Part shown: piece by piece, positions 1 through 12,500 of the stretch
Layout of the letters: each line of letters opens with the position of its first letter
Position numbering within the stretch: the first letter of the stretch is position 1
Source: Platycnemis pennipes
Lineage: Eukaryota; Arthropoda; Insecta; Odonata; Platycnemididae
DNA length: 64,000 nt
Reading direction: 5' to 3'
NCBI GenBank assembly: GCA_933228895.1
Contig: OW121850.1
Coordinates: 28,653,773-28,717,772, forward strand
Position numbers and translations under genes: made by a program
Notes under the pieces: model-generated
What the model was told of the DNA's origin: nothing
What the model saw: only the letters and a program-made list of their open reading frames with translations
Databases searched by the model: none

Positions 1-425
1 AGGAAAAGTCTCCTCTAATGCTACAGTCCATACTCATAACACCTGAACTAAACTAGATATACATTTCAATCATAGTTTATACTCCTCTAATCTTAATGCG
101 CCATACATAATGGCCTCAAAAATCTTTAACAAGCTGCCTGATCAACTGAAAAAAATTCCCTCTTCCTCATTGTTTTAAAAAAAAATTAATGGTCTTATTG
201 TTAAATAAATGCTGTTAGGTACAGTGTTAATCAATTCTTCGAGGATCAAGTGTTGTAGGATTTGGGTATATAATGGTATTTTTTTTAGCTAATTTTGTAT
301 TATAAGATCATGTATGTCATTTTTTTAATAATCTTTGACTTATCTTATATCTTATATCACTGATCATATATATGATCAGTGGACAGAAAATAAAAATAAT
401 AATTAAGTGTTTAACAAACTCTTAC

Positions 426-526
426 CTCATGTGGTGAAGAAGAGCTCCACCTTTGGCATATTCTGCCTGTAATAGTTTGATTCAAATTTCCAATATAATC
501 CGATCCAATCCCAGACATTCGGCAGT
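426..526 (-). CDS. Kringle gene exon 11: first half of kringle 4
   Basis: Acceptor CTCCAAATAG, donor CATGAG|GTAAGA context; phase 1 to 0. It begins DCRMSGIGSDYIGNLNQT and continues ITGRICQRWSSSSPHE, giving the first two kringle cysteines and CQxW. The second half must be encoded to the left of the window: no CRNP-PWCY sequence is present in 1-425. Confidence 0.88.
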
Positions 527-3500
527 CTATTTGGAGAAAAAAATTAACCAATTAGATAACCAAGCATAAGCTGTAAATTATAGAAATTTAGCTTGCTAAT
601 AATAAATTGATTAGTGAATGGAACACACAGCATGACAGAAGTCCCTTTTCTTACATGGTAACATATTCAACTCACTTTCCTTTCTTTCGTGAGGCATATT
701 TATACGGTAAGGAAGGGTGTGTTACACAGATGTGTATGATTTGAATAAGGCGGATTAGGTCTTAACATTTTAGAAAAAAGATCCAGACAGTTTATGTGAA
801 AGGAAGTGAATTGTAGGCAGAAAAAGTCAATATTTGGCTGCTTTGAGAGAATGAAAATCCTCACTCAAGAACAGGGAGGTGTCCTCATCAGAAGCATGGT
901 TACTTGGATATGGGTGTCACAGAAGCCATAGAAGTCATAGACGCCAATGATGTACTAGGATGGATCAGGTGCAATCACAGGCTAAGAGCGAGTGTGGGAT
1001 GAGGTGCTTGCAATGATTGCTGTACAGCGGTGGCAGGAGTGAATAAGGTGCCACATATTTACACTGCACAGAATTAAGCTTTAATTTACTTATTTCATAG
1101 AAGAATACTGGTATATAATACAGTCAAGCCCACTTATATCAAACCTGTTTATAACAAAGTCCCGGTTATTACGAAGTAAAGGCTATTCCCCATCAAGGAG
1201 AGGCTGGGAAAAACTGGTCCACATATAACAAAGTTCGGTTATTACGAAGTAAATATTCAGCACCCTCAACTTCATTATCAACGGGCATGACTGTGTTTGT
1301 TACTACTGCACCATGGGTTTCCAATATCTCTCTGAGCTCTAATAGGAGATAAAATTGTTTAAGCTGCCCTAATAAATTTAAAAATATGCAAAGAACTAGG
1401 GATTCCTTAGAATGTACTTTGCTGGCAGTAGAACGGTTGACACTATTATCCACCAGACATTTGCTACCCATCATTCTAAAATTATTATCGTCATTTTTTT
1501 ATCTCATCAACTTTTTCCATTTCTTTTGCTTTAGAAAGCAGAATTTTTTTAGGCAGATTAGGAGATATGAGTTAGTGTCCAAATTAAACAGAACCTCAAA
1601 AATTCTGTTTGAATCTAAATATTATGTATGGCAACATACCTTCATATCTACACATTCTTATGCCACATGGTTCTCCCATCATTTTTGCTTTCCCAGCTGA
1701 GTCTTTTATTTCCTTCACGAATCTGTAGCACCATGGCCCTAAACGTCCTCCTGTAGGGTTACGACAGCTGTTACCAGCAGCCCGTGGGGATGTGTCAGGA
1801 AAGCGGTGCTTGAATCGTGAAAGTCTCTCCAGAATGGCTGGGTCGGCCCAAGGGAGGCAAGGCAATCCAGATCGTGACACCCACTGACTGCCCATGTACT
1901 TGCTGGTCACCATGACATTCAGTGATGTGATGCATTCTGGTGGAAGAGCTTCTGGAACTTCATCCTCCTCTAAGAAAGAATATATCTTAAGAACAAATGT
2001 ATTTGGTTCACATCAACATCTCAGAAAATCAATTCCTGTTTTTAGGTGCCCAATAAGCTTTATAATCCTTTAAGGAAATATTAAATCCCTAATAGAAGGG
2101 AAATATGTAGCCAGATACATATTTAAACATCTCATCTGAATAACGCACATGATAGAATACCATGAAATCTCTGGATGAAATCCACACTTTAACTAAAGTG
2201 TGGATTGTGTGATCACTGGGCAAATGCAAGGAAAGTTTTACTTACTCATGGCTCTGCCAAAATTCAGAATATAAATATGTACCTCCAAATGTGGTTAATG
2301 CACATTCATTGAGTTGAAGTACACAGAATTTTATGAGTATCATTTTGGTGGAGTACATCCTATTATCATAAGTGACTCATGAGAGAAGCAAAACCATGAT
2401 TAAGTCCAATAATTCCTAAATCCAAGGGTCATATAAGTTGTCTCTCCATGTTGATTATCCTGCCTTGCCAACCAACTTGGTGGTGTTTTTTTTTCCTTTT
2501 TTTGAGGACATATTTATGTAACGTACACAATAGTTGTTTTAAAATAGAGGAGGCAACCAACAACTGGGGTCTTTTGTGGCAGAGAGGGTAGGTAGGTAAC
2601 TGGGTAAAGATAGGAGTTTTCAGGTAATGGAGGAAGGGTGGAGAGAAACCTGCATTGGCATTAGCCAACTCTTGCCAAAAGATGCCAAGGGGACTACAGA
2701 TTAATGTCCCACCAAACGGATGAAGTACTGGACTTTAAGCGCTCTCCACTTGGCACTCACATAGCCACCAGTATGTCAATCAAAAATCCAGCCAGGATTC
2801 AAACCCAAGCCCTCGGGATGTTAAGCCGGCACTCTCGCCACCACACCAACCTGACCCCATGTACTCAATAACATGATGCAGAAGGATAAGGATGAGCATG
2901 AGGAATATAAGGAAAATGAGCCTGTGAAATATTGTATGCTAAGTACACAGAGGTATCATTGAAAGCATTTGATAGAAAGCTTTTTAAGAAAGGAATTAGG
3001 TTGTAAATATAACTCTGCTGCAAAAGTTCTTGTGCCTTCCTGGCATATCATTTGAATAAATTATTCATGAATTGTTTACTGGATTATGGTCCCCATCTCC
3101 ACCAATGTTTCAATAACAACAGGCACATCATCTTCAGGGCAAACATGATAGGTACCCTTAATGTGATGAGCGAATCATTCATCAAAATGTTGGCTGAGAT
3201 GGAGGGCCCAAACAAAATAAAGACTCACAGAGAATTCAAGAAGAAACTATAGTTTACCTATAGGTACCTATTTAACATTTATCAGTGCTATAAAAATTTT
3301 TAATATCATTTTGACCTTCAGCAGTCATTACAATACATTCTTCGTCTAAAGTATCCTGAAAATGCTTTTCATCATTCATGAAACTGGATCTTAGGTAGCA
3401 AGTTCATACCTTGAGGAGAACAGAAAAATGTCCAGTGAGAAACAGTTTCATTTGGAGAATAAGGTGAGAACCAACGCATCAGTCTAGCTGAACTGTGTCG

Positions 3501-6500
3501 AGCTTCCAATATTGTCTTCGCCTGACCAGCAGCTGCATCCATTGATGAGCTGTATACTCCAATTCTGTCCCCAAAGAGGCTATATATGAAAAAAAAGGAA
3601 ATAAAAATTGGATCATAAAACTTGAATGCATTGCAGGTACTGTCTGGTGAAAATATTGTAATTTCATTTAACATATATTCCTTTTGATCAGATTTCTCAT
3701 TTCACTTACGCCATGTAGATAAAATCTGGTAATTATTTTCCCACACATATCCTAAACCACACTGAACATTCCCATTAAAATACTTTCCCTTTTACTTTCT
3801 TTTTCAAAATATGTTCACCATTACTTGATTGGATAGGAAATCATTACTATTTTTTTAGGATAATAATGTCGACCTCATTTTCAGGATGTTAAAACACTGA
3901 AAAAAATATTGTGAATTTTCTGTGGCAGTATAGCAGACAACTGTGGTTTAGTGGCTTGATTATTTCTCTCCATTAGTCCACCAGAGGTTGACGTTTGAGT
4001 GAATGGATAGCGTGCCATTGGAGAGGTGTTCCGTTCCAAATCACCAGTCCACCCACGGTTACAACAAAACTAATACAAATGTTGGAAGTGGGTAATTTTA
4101 AATAATAATGAATAGAAATTACAACAACTATGACCAAATCAGAAATGGGAATCAAGCTCTTCCAGTATTCACCAATTATGTACCCTCCTAAAACTGTGTT
4201 TAGGGTAAAAAAAGCAATCTTGCAATGCATGTGCGTTCTTTAAATATCAGTTAAGTAATTCCGCTTAGTCATCTTTTGCTGCCTTGGTCCAAAAGACCTA
4301 CAAAGGTATCCTTTCCTAATGCCATTTCAGAGTTTTTAACAGAAATTGTTTTTCAGCTAGAGCTTGTAAGTGATCTTGTTGAAAAAAATACTTGAGCCTA
4401 TGGCTCAGAAGAACTGTTTCTAAAAGACTACTACATTTCTTTCTGTTTTTTAATAGCAGTATTGGGGCAAGGGGCTAGCTACGTTGAAGCTCCAGTCCCT
4501 GTGAGATCACTGGAGTTAAGCAATGTTAGGCCCGGACAGAGGTTGGATGGGTGACCCTCCTCCATACCTCTACCACTGTGCTCTTGTCCCCTGCCTGTGA
4601 GTAAAGGTCTGGCAGGCAGGTAAAATGTGGGTTAGTACAATGGATCTAAAGAGGTCTAAGTTCCAGGGGGCTCTAGAAGGCCCCCACCCTCCCCTCCAAT
4701 TTACATTTTACAATAGCAGTATCATTAAGTAATTAGTGAACAAAGTCCAAAAATATTATATAACTATAATAGGTAAGATTAATTAGACTAAAATCACTGT
4801 GAATAAACTTGATGCTAAAAGGTAATATTGAATGGTTTTTACCAATTGAGGATTTAATAAAGTATCTGCAATGGCCAATGGAACACGGTTAATACTTAGT
4901 GCCTAATGAAATTAGACACAGCTATAGTAGATATCTCTATGAACTCACCAGGCCATCATCTCCCCTGGGAAATGTATCATCATCATTGGTCAACAATCCT
5001 AGGATTGGTTTGACGCAGCTTTCCACTCGATTCTTCTATCGGCCAACCTTTTCATTGTGATGTAATTCTTCTCTTTTACATTCTTCACAACCTGTTCCAT
5101 GTATCTCAAATGAGGCCTGCCTTTTCCAATCTTCCCGTTCACTTTTCCCTCGACGATTGTCTTCATCAGGCCATCGTGTCTCAAGAATTGGCCGATTAAG
5201 TTTTCCGTTTTTCTTTTTAGAGTTGTCAGCAGACTTCTCTTTTCTCCTACTCTTCTTAGCACTTCCTCGTTACTTACTCAGTCGATCCATTTAATCTTCA
5301 GCATTCTTCTGTAACACCACATTTCAAATGCTTCTACCCTTTTCTTCTCCGCTGCTGTCATCATCCATGATTCACTGCCGTAAAGAAAAATGATCCAGAT
5401 GTATGTTCTGATGAACTGTTTCCTTACTTCTATGCTTGTATTTCCTGCTGTAAGTAGATTCTTCTTTTGAAAGAATGCCCTCTTTGCCTGGGCTATTCTA
5501 CTCACTATTTCTTTCTTGCTTCGTCCATCGTTGGTTACTCGGCTTCCTAGATATCAGAACTCTTTAACCTCTTCAAGTTTTTGTTTTCCTAGTTTGACAT
5601 TGGTTTTCGCCTCTTCTTTCTTGCTGAACACCAATATCTTAGTCTTCTTGTTATTTATCTTCAGCTGACATCTGGCCATAGTCCTTTCCATGGTTGTTAG
5701 CATCTAATTCAGCTCCTTCTCTGTCTCTGCTATGAGAGCTATGTCATCAGCGAATCGTAGCATACTGATTGTTTCTCCGTGGATGTTCTCTCCAGAACAC
5801 TTCTCCTTGACTTCATTTATGGCTCTGGGAAATGTATACTATGCTTAAACTCAAAATATTTTGTTTCACAAATATATAGTTTCACTAATGGGACACTCAC
5901 AAACCGATACCTATATTTCTTTCGTCTATCACCAATTGAAAGTCGGTCTTATGATAGATTTTACTGAATTGCAATCATTCTGATAATTCTCCAAGAATGT
6001 TGAATGATAATATGCTGGCTGCAGGATGGATGAGTGGCTTTTGAGTACAAGTAGGTAAAGATGTCAATGGAGGGAAAATGTGGGGTTATGAAAACAGGAA
6101 TGTTTCAAATTATGTTAAATCTTTTTTCCAACAAGAGCTTGCAAGTGCTCTAGTTAAAAAAAAGCTGGAGCTATGGCTAAGGAGGACTACTACTAAATTT
6201 TTACTAATTTTCTTCCAATTGTTTAAAATAGCAATATCATAGTGTAAATATTGGAAACAGTCATAAAAATTACAAAATGAAAATAGGTAACCATAATTTG
6301 AATAAAATCACCATGAAATATAGATTCAGTAATTTACTTTGTGAACATGATAATTATCCATGCTGACAAAAAATATTCTGATTATGGTTGAGTACTTTTC
6401 TTTATACTTCAAACAAAACTATTTGTTAGCAAACTGGATATTACAAATGGTTTCAATTAATAATACCCATTAATATAAAAATAAAGAATGTCCCACCTGA

Positions 6501-9500
6501 TAGTAAACTCTATCCATTCCCAGAATGTAATTTTCACCTCCAAAGGACTTTCTTCAATTATTTTGTAAGTGGTTTCCCCTTGACTGCTATTCTTGTATGT
6601 ATAGCTAACAATTGTTCGATTTCTTTCTCCAATCAGGATCTAAATTCATTGGAAGAGAAATTTTATCCTGCATTTATGAATATTATAACTAATGGGCAAG
6701 TATTAACACTAGAAGGATGGGAGGGGTCATTTGACCCATTTTGAAATTCAACTTATCTTTTCTCTATGTAAAAGTTTTTAATTTATCTCAAACTTTTTAC
6801 TTTGTTCATTTTGACCTAAAATTTTACAAAACAGCATTAAAATTACTCTAAAATGTTACTCTAATTTTTTACAAGAGGTTATACCTACCCTTGTAGCAAT
6901 TGATATCCATACAATATCCGTAATATCCAACTATAATGTCCAAACAATATCCAATTTTCATCTGCTAATCTTATATAGATATCCATACAATATCCGAAGT
7001 TTCCACCAAATGCCATCCATATAATATCCAAATTGGATATTAAATAAAAAGGGGATCCCTTCCATTGCTTCATATTTATCTCTAAAGAATATTTTACTAT
7101 TACCCTCCTACTTGCTAGAAATCAGTAGAGCAGCACTTTGTAATTTTCCACACTTGTTTTATTTCACCTCAAACAGTTCCGACGTTCCTTTTGTCATTAC
7201 TTAAAGGCTACTGCATATAACGTCAAAACATGGTTGAGGTGAAATAAAACAATTGTGGAAAATTACACAGTGCTGAATTTCCTCAAAGGTAGGTAACTCA
7301 TCTAACATTGATTCATACTCCTACTTGTTGTTTCATCACAAACTTAAAAATGTATTTCACCATCATTGTAAAGTATTATACTATAGAAACATTAAGTACA
7401 GCATTACATGTGCAATAATAGTATATTTGCATCTTGATAACCAAAACAACCATTCAATATCCAAAAGGCAGTAATACATTAACATCCATGCAATATATCC
7501 ACACAATACATATTACATTTAGATGTAATGGGTTATCAAAAAAGCAGTAGTACATCAACATCCACACAATATCCACACAATATTACACTTAGATCTAATG
7601 CTTTTTGGATATTGGTAATACTCTATGGATATCGTTTAGATATCAATTGCTACTAGGGTAGTAGGATGGCTGGGGGTCATTTGACCCCAAACTTGTTTTT
7701 GCAGTTTATCTTCATATTCCTCTTACTCTAGTCTCACAATCTTTTATGAAGATCCCTGGACCACCTCACCATTGATGGTGAGGTGTGCCCAGTGGGTTAG
7801 TGCTTGAATTATGGACCAAAAGGCACCAGGTTCGATTTTGGGTGATGCCTCTGGATATCGACAGCAAAATCCAAACTGACTTTTTCTGCACCAGATCTTT
7901 TTGGGAAACCACGAGCAGCACAGGAAAAATAAATGAATTGAATATGAATTTCACATTGCAATGGCATTTTTGCATGGGTAATTTTCTTAATATTCAAATC
8001 TTGTATTTTGTCATAGTATTTGGGAAATCATATTCACTCCCATTGATGTATATCTTCATCCAGGAATGGTTCGGTGGGATTAGAGAACTGGTACAGAATC
8101 ATAAACCTCACCACTTCTTTTTCGAATAGTTCAATCCGTTCCTGCCTAGATTGCAAATCCATGCGCCCTTGCTCTTTTTCTTCGGCCCTCCGCCGCATGA
8201 CTGGGACACACCATCAGTAGTTTGTAACATTTACTTCCAAGGTCTACACCACATACCAAAATGAATATTCATATGCGATATTGAGCATGTTCTGCTTGCC
8301 GGTGTGTGACAGTATTGTAAAATGTACTATGGAGCATGATAAGTTTTATAATCATATCATCATATTCATCTTCAAGTTCATTTATACACATGTCTTTATT
8401 AAAGAAAGTTAACTACCACCCAATTTCTAAAATCATGCTGATCCTCAGATATTAAGTGTTTCTCTCTTTTCTTGAAAATTTGATTTATAATACTCCAAAC
8501 AAGTTATGCTGAAAAATTAAACTTAGTATCTTGTAATCTTTATAATCTTGCTCTTGTCTATGTAATGAAATAGGACCAAAACTGTTTTTTTAGGACATTT
8601 GACCTCACTTTTTTCTATAAACAGTATGACTGGGTAAAAATTCCTTTCAATTTTAAATCCAAGTCATTCCTGTTTCTTTTTGCTTTCTCGTACTCCAGAG
8701 AGCTCTCCCTTACACACTTTTACTACCAGTTTACTTATGGATCCTTGAATCAGCCTTCTCAGATTATGCCAACTCTGCCATGGGCTCATTTATTTGCAGA
8801 CTCTTTTTTCCTTTTAGTTATTTGTTATAATAGTGAGCTTCTGCCTCAGATAATTGTACTATAAATTTAATTATAACTAAAATTTAGGAAAAATAATTAT
8901 TTTTCCTGTCCTATAGGATATGTCCTGTCCTATGTTATAATATACATCCCGGTAATGTTAATTGTGAATTTAAAGCATTATTTAAAACTAAACTAAAATT
9001 TTGTGTTTAAAAAATAATTTTTTCAAGATCTTGTAAATTTCATGAAAAATGATCTTGGCAATACTCATGCTCTCTACCTGCAAGGAATATCAGTAAATGG
9101 GCTGCTACTGCAGAATCCAGCCCACCCCTGTCTATGCTTCTCTCAATTTTTACTCATATAGCAGTAAGAAAACTTGTTTTTTTCACTTTTATCTAGTCTT
9201 ACAGGATACTATCTACAACTATGCAGTGCATTATGTAAATGTTTTAATAATTTTATGGTCAGAATAATGTTGTAAGATCTGAGGCTTCCCTGGTGAATAC
9301 TTAAGATGAAGTGTTCTTAGGTTTCCATCTGGTTGAAGGTGTTTAATGGCACAGACATTAAACCTGATTCTATAATTATGTAAACAGGACATTGAGCTGT
9401 GGATGAAGTGGCAACATTAACTTCACAATATTTTAAAATGTCAAAAATCATATTTTTCTCCTACAACTTTAAATTTACACTAATGCCAGAGCCTTTAAAC

Positions 9501-12500
9501 ACCTTCAATCAGATAGAAACCCAAGAACTCCTCATCACCAGAATAATGCTTTGCAATCTAAGAAATACGGTTAAAAATTAATTTTTTAAACGATATATTT
9601 CATTTTTATAAAAACAATTTTAAGTTAAAGTTAAACTTTTAAAGGGACTTTTCAGTCCTACTCTTAGAGAGTTTTGTGAAAATATTCTCGTTGAGTTTTG
9701 AAACCTGAGCAGCAGTTCATCATGTTAGTCGATGAACATATATTGTAGCAGCCGGTTTTTATTGTAATGTACTTATCAAATTTCCCTTCATTTTCAAGGT
9801 TCAAAATCTAGAGTGTACATATTTTCTTCAGGTTACCTTATTTAGTGTTGCTTAAAAAATTAACCTCTTTAGGAAACATTTCTCCATGCATTTTTACCAG
9901 TGGTGTTTAGTTCATAATAAAATATCTACCTTTATTCTTGGCCCAATATCTATAGGCGTAGAGCCAAGTTCAACACCAATTGATCCAAATCCTCTTGCAC
10001 AAAACTTCACATGGGTACCTGATGGATCCAAGCGTAGCCTTTCCCATTGATGCAGGCCTGATTCTATGATTGTGTACACTGGACATTGAGCTGTAGATAA
10101 AGTGCCAAAATAAACATCAAAATATTTTTTTATGTCAAAAACAGTATTTTCCTCTAAAAAATGATATTTAAAACAATTATAATTTTAATTTTAACGTTGA
10201 CTACAGATACCCAAGTAGCCACCCAATATCGGGCATATGTCGGGCCGATATCATTTGCCAATGTTCTAATGTCGGCCCAATATCGGTAGCCAATATTGGG
10301 CCAATGTCCAAATGATAACATTTTGCGTCATGTAGCCAATATAGTCAGCCTATATCGGCCAAATATTGGCAGCCAAGATTTAGCCAATGTACCAGTGTTC
10401 ACCCGATATTGGACCGATATTGATCCGATTTCTTCAGCCATTGCTGGACCAATATTAGCAGCCAAAATAGGGCCAATGTATACCCTATTGGAAATTTCTC
10501 AATGGAAGGGTTATTAATAATTAGGCTTCCTCTAAGTCTCATAAGAAATTTTCTCATAAGGAATTGGCAATGAGATCTTATGAGAAATTTTCTCATTGCT
10601 TTCATGCTTTCGGAGCTTCGTCAATATTCACCTCATAACAGAAAATTTTTGACCAGGCCACAAAAATGGTTGTCCCAAGTTGTGTGAGAAACAGAAAAAA
10701 AAAAAAATTTCCTCAACCTAATGTTTAATCCGTTCCATAGTTTGTGAATCGAGTTTTAAAACATGCTTTCGGAGCTTCGTCAATATTCGCCTCATAACAT
10801 AACATCAGCAGATGATGTCGGTCCAATGTAGGCCGCCTGTATCGGGCCAACATCGGCAAAACGATGGCAATGAGGGTCCGATGTGCCAATCTGAAGCTGA
10901 TATTGGGCCAATATTCAGCCGACATTCATGGCTACTTGGGTATTTTAAGCAGAGGTGAGTCGATACCAAAATTTATCAATTCTCTATACCGATTCCGATT
11001 CTGGAAAATCAATACTTGACTCTCGATACCAATACCATCGACCTATACATACCTATATATACCTAGTTTTCCTATAGGTATAGTATTGCAAAATTGTACC
11101 ATGAAATCCAAAAACACAATTTTACAATACAAAAATTTGAATATACTAAAAGAAAAACTTCTAATATTACACTCTGAGGACATTCTGAAAATAAAAAATG
11201 TTTGATAATACAGTTTTATGTTTTTTCTTACAAGTTGTTAAATAAGCATGTTTACTAACAAAACATGTTTAGTATCAGTAGGGACACCGAAAAATGGTGA
11301 ATAAAAGTCATCAAAAGTGGTGTTTAAAATGACAAATGCGGTAAATAAAATCGTTTTAAAAAGGTGAAAGCTGTGTTTAATGTTGGGAAAATGGAGTCTT
11401 AAAGGAAGGTTTTTTTTTAATATTATTAATAAAGACTTCATACCAATGTGAACAAACAGTTAACAGTACATACATTTGAGATCCAATACAGAAGTTATGG
11501 CTACCCTACACAACATAAAAAACACAGTAGGCAAAATTAAGTTAAAGGCAAATTAATGAGATAATGGTAATAACAATAACAGAGTGGAGTAGTGGACTGC
11601 AGGTAATGAAGTTCGATTCTTACGCTGTTTCAAATTTTTCTTTCAACCATTGATTAAAAAACTATATCATCCTTCATTTCCAACCTTTGTGTGTGGATAC
11701 TGACTTTTTTGTACTTCTATCACTTCAACTAGATTTACAAATGCGTCACTCAAAAATACACTGTAAAGTTAATGTAATGATTCCACGATTTAATTCTGTA
11801 ATATAAATTTTTTCCAATCATTTCCTTTGGCCAAATTTAATTTTTTTTTTGACTTATAATTTGGCATGAAATTTCTGATAATATACTTTTTTAACTGCCT
11901 ACTAGCATACCCTAGGAATACAGCTAGGCTGTATTCTTAGGTAGTGTAAAGGATCGAACTCGCAACTGGCAGTACACTAGCCTTCACTTTTAACAACTAC
12001 GCTCTCACAGGTTCACGGGAATATGGCGAATGTAGGCGACCCGCATGACATTCGGCTTAATTTTTTTTCTCGCACATCCGGGCCTATGGAGAAAAAGGTC
12101 AATACGAGTATTTTTTATTTTGTTTTCCTCGTTTGTGGCACGGAAAAAATCTTCTTCTCATTTCCAGACCCGAGTTACTTAACCTCTCCTTGTTGTTATC
12201 TACCATTCGTACATTCCATTCACGGGGCGCATCGATCACGAGGCCGCGAGATGTTAAAATCTCCGATCCGGATCTGAATTTTTACTGTCCCTGGATATGA
12301 TTTCAGTAGCTAATGAAATGAAAGACCCGTGGATCTTTGGATTCGACCCGACCAACCTTAATTTGTGAGTGGTACATTTGTAAATCTAATTTAAACAACA
12401 AAGTCTAATAAAGTGAGTATTCAGATCTAATGGTTTGAAATGGAATGTGATAACATTTTCGATGCAGTGACTGAAAGAAAAAATTAAACTCCGATTGGTA

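Noticed and set aside
4473..4560. 5S rRNA gene
   Set aside because: Diverged and lacking the 5' third of 5S; it is inside a SINE with target duplications.
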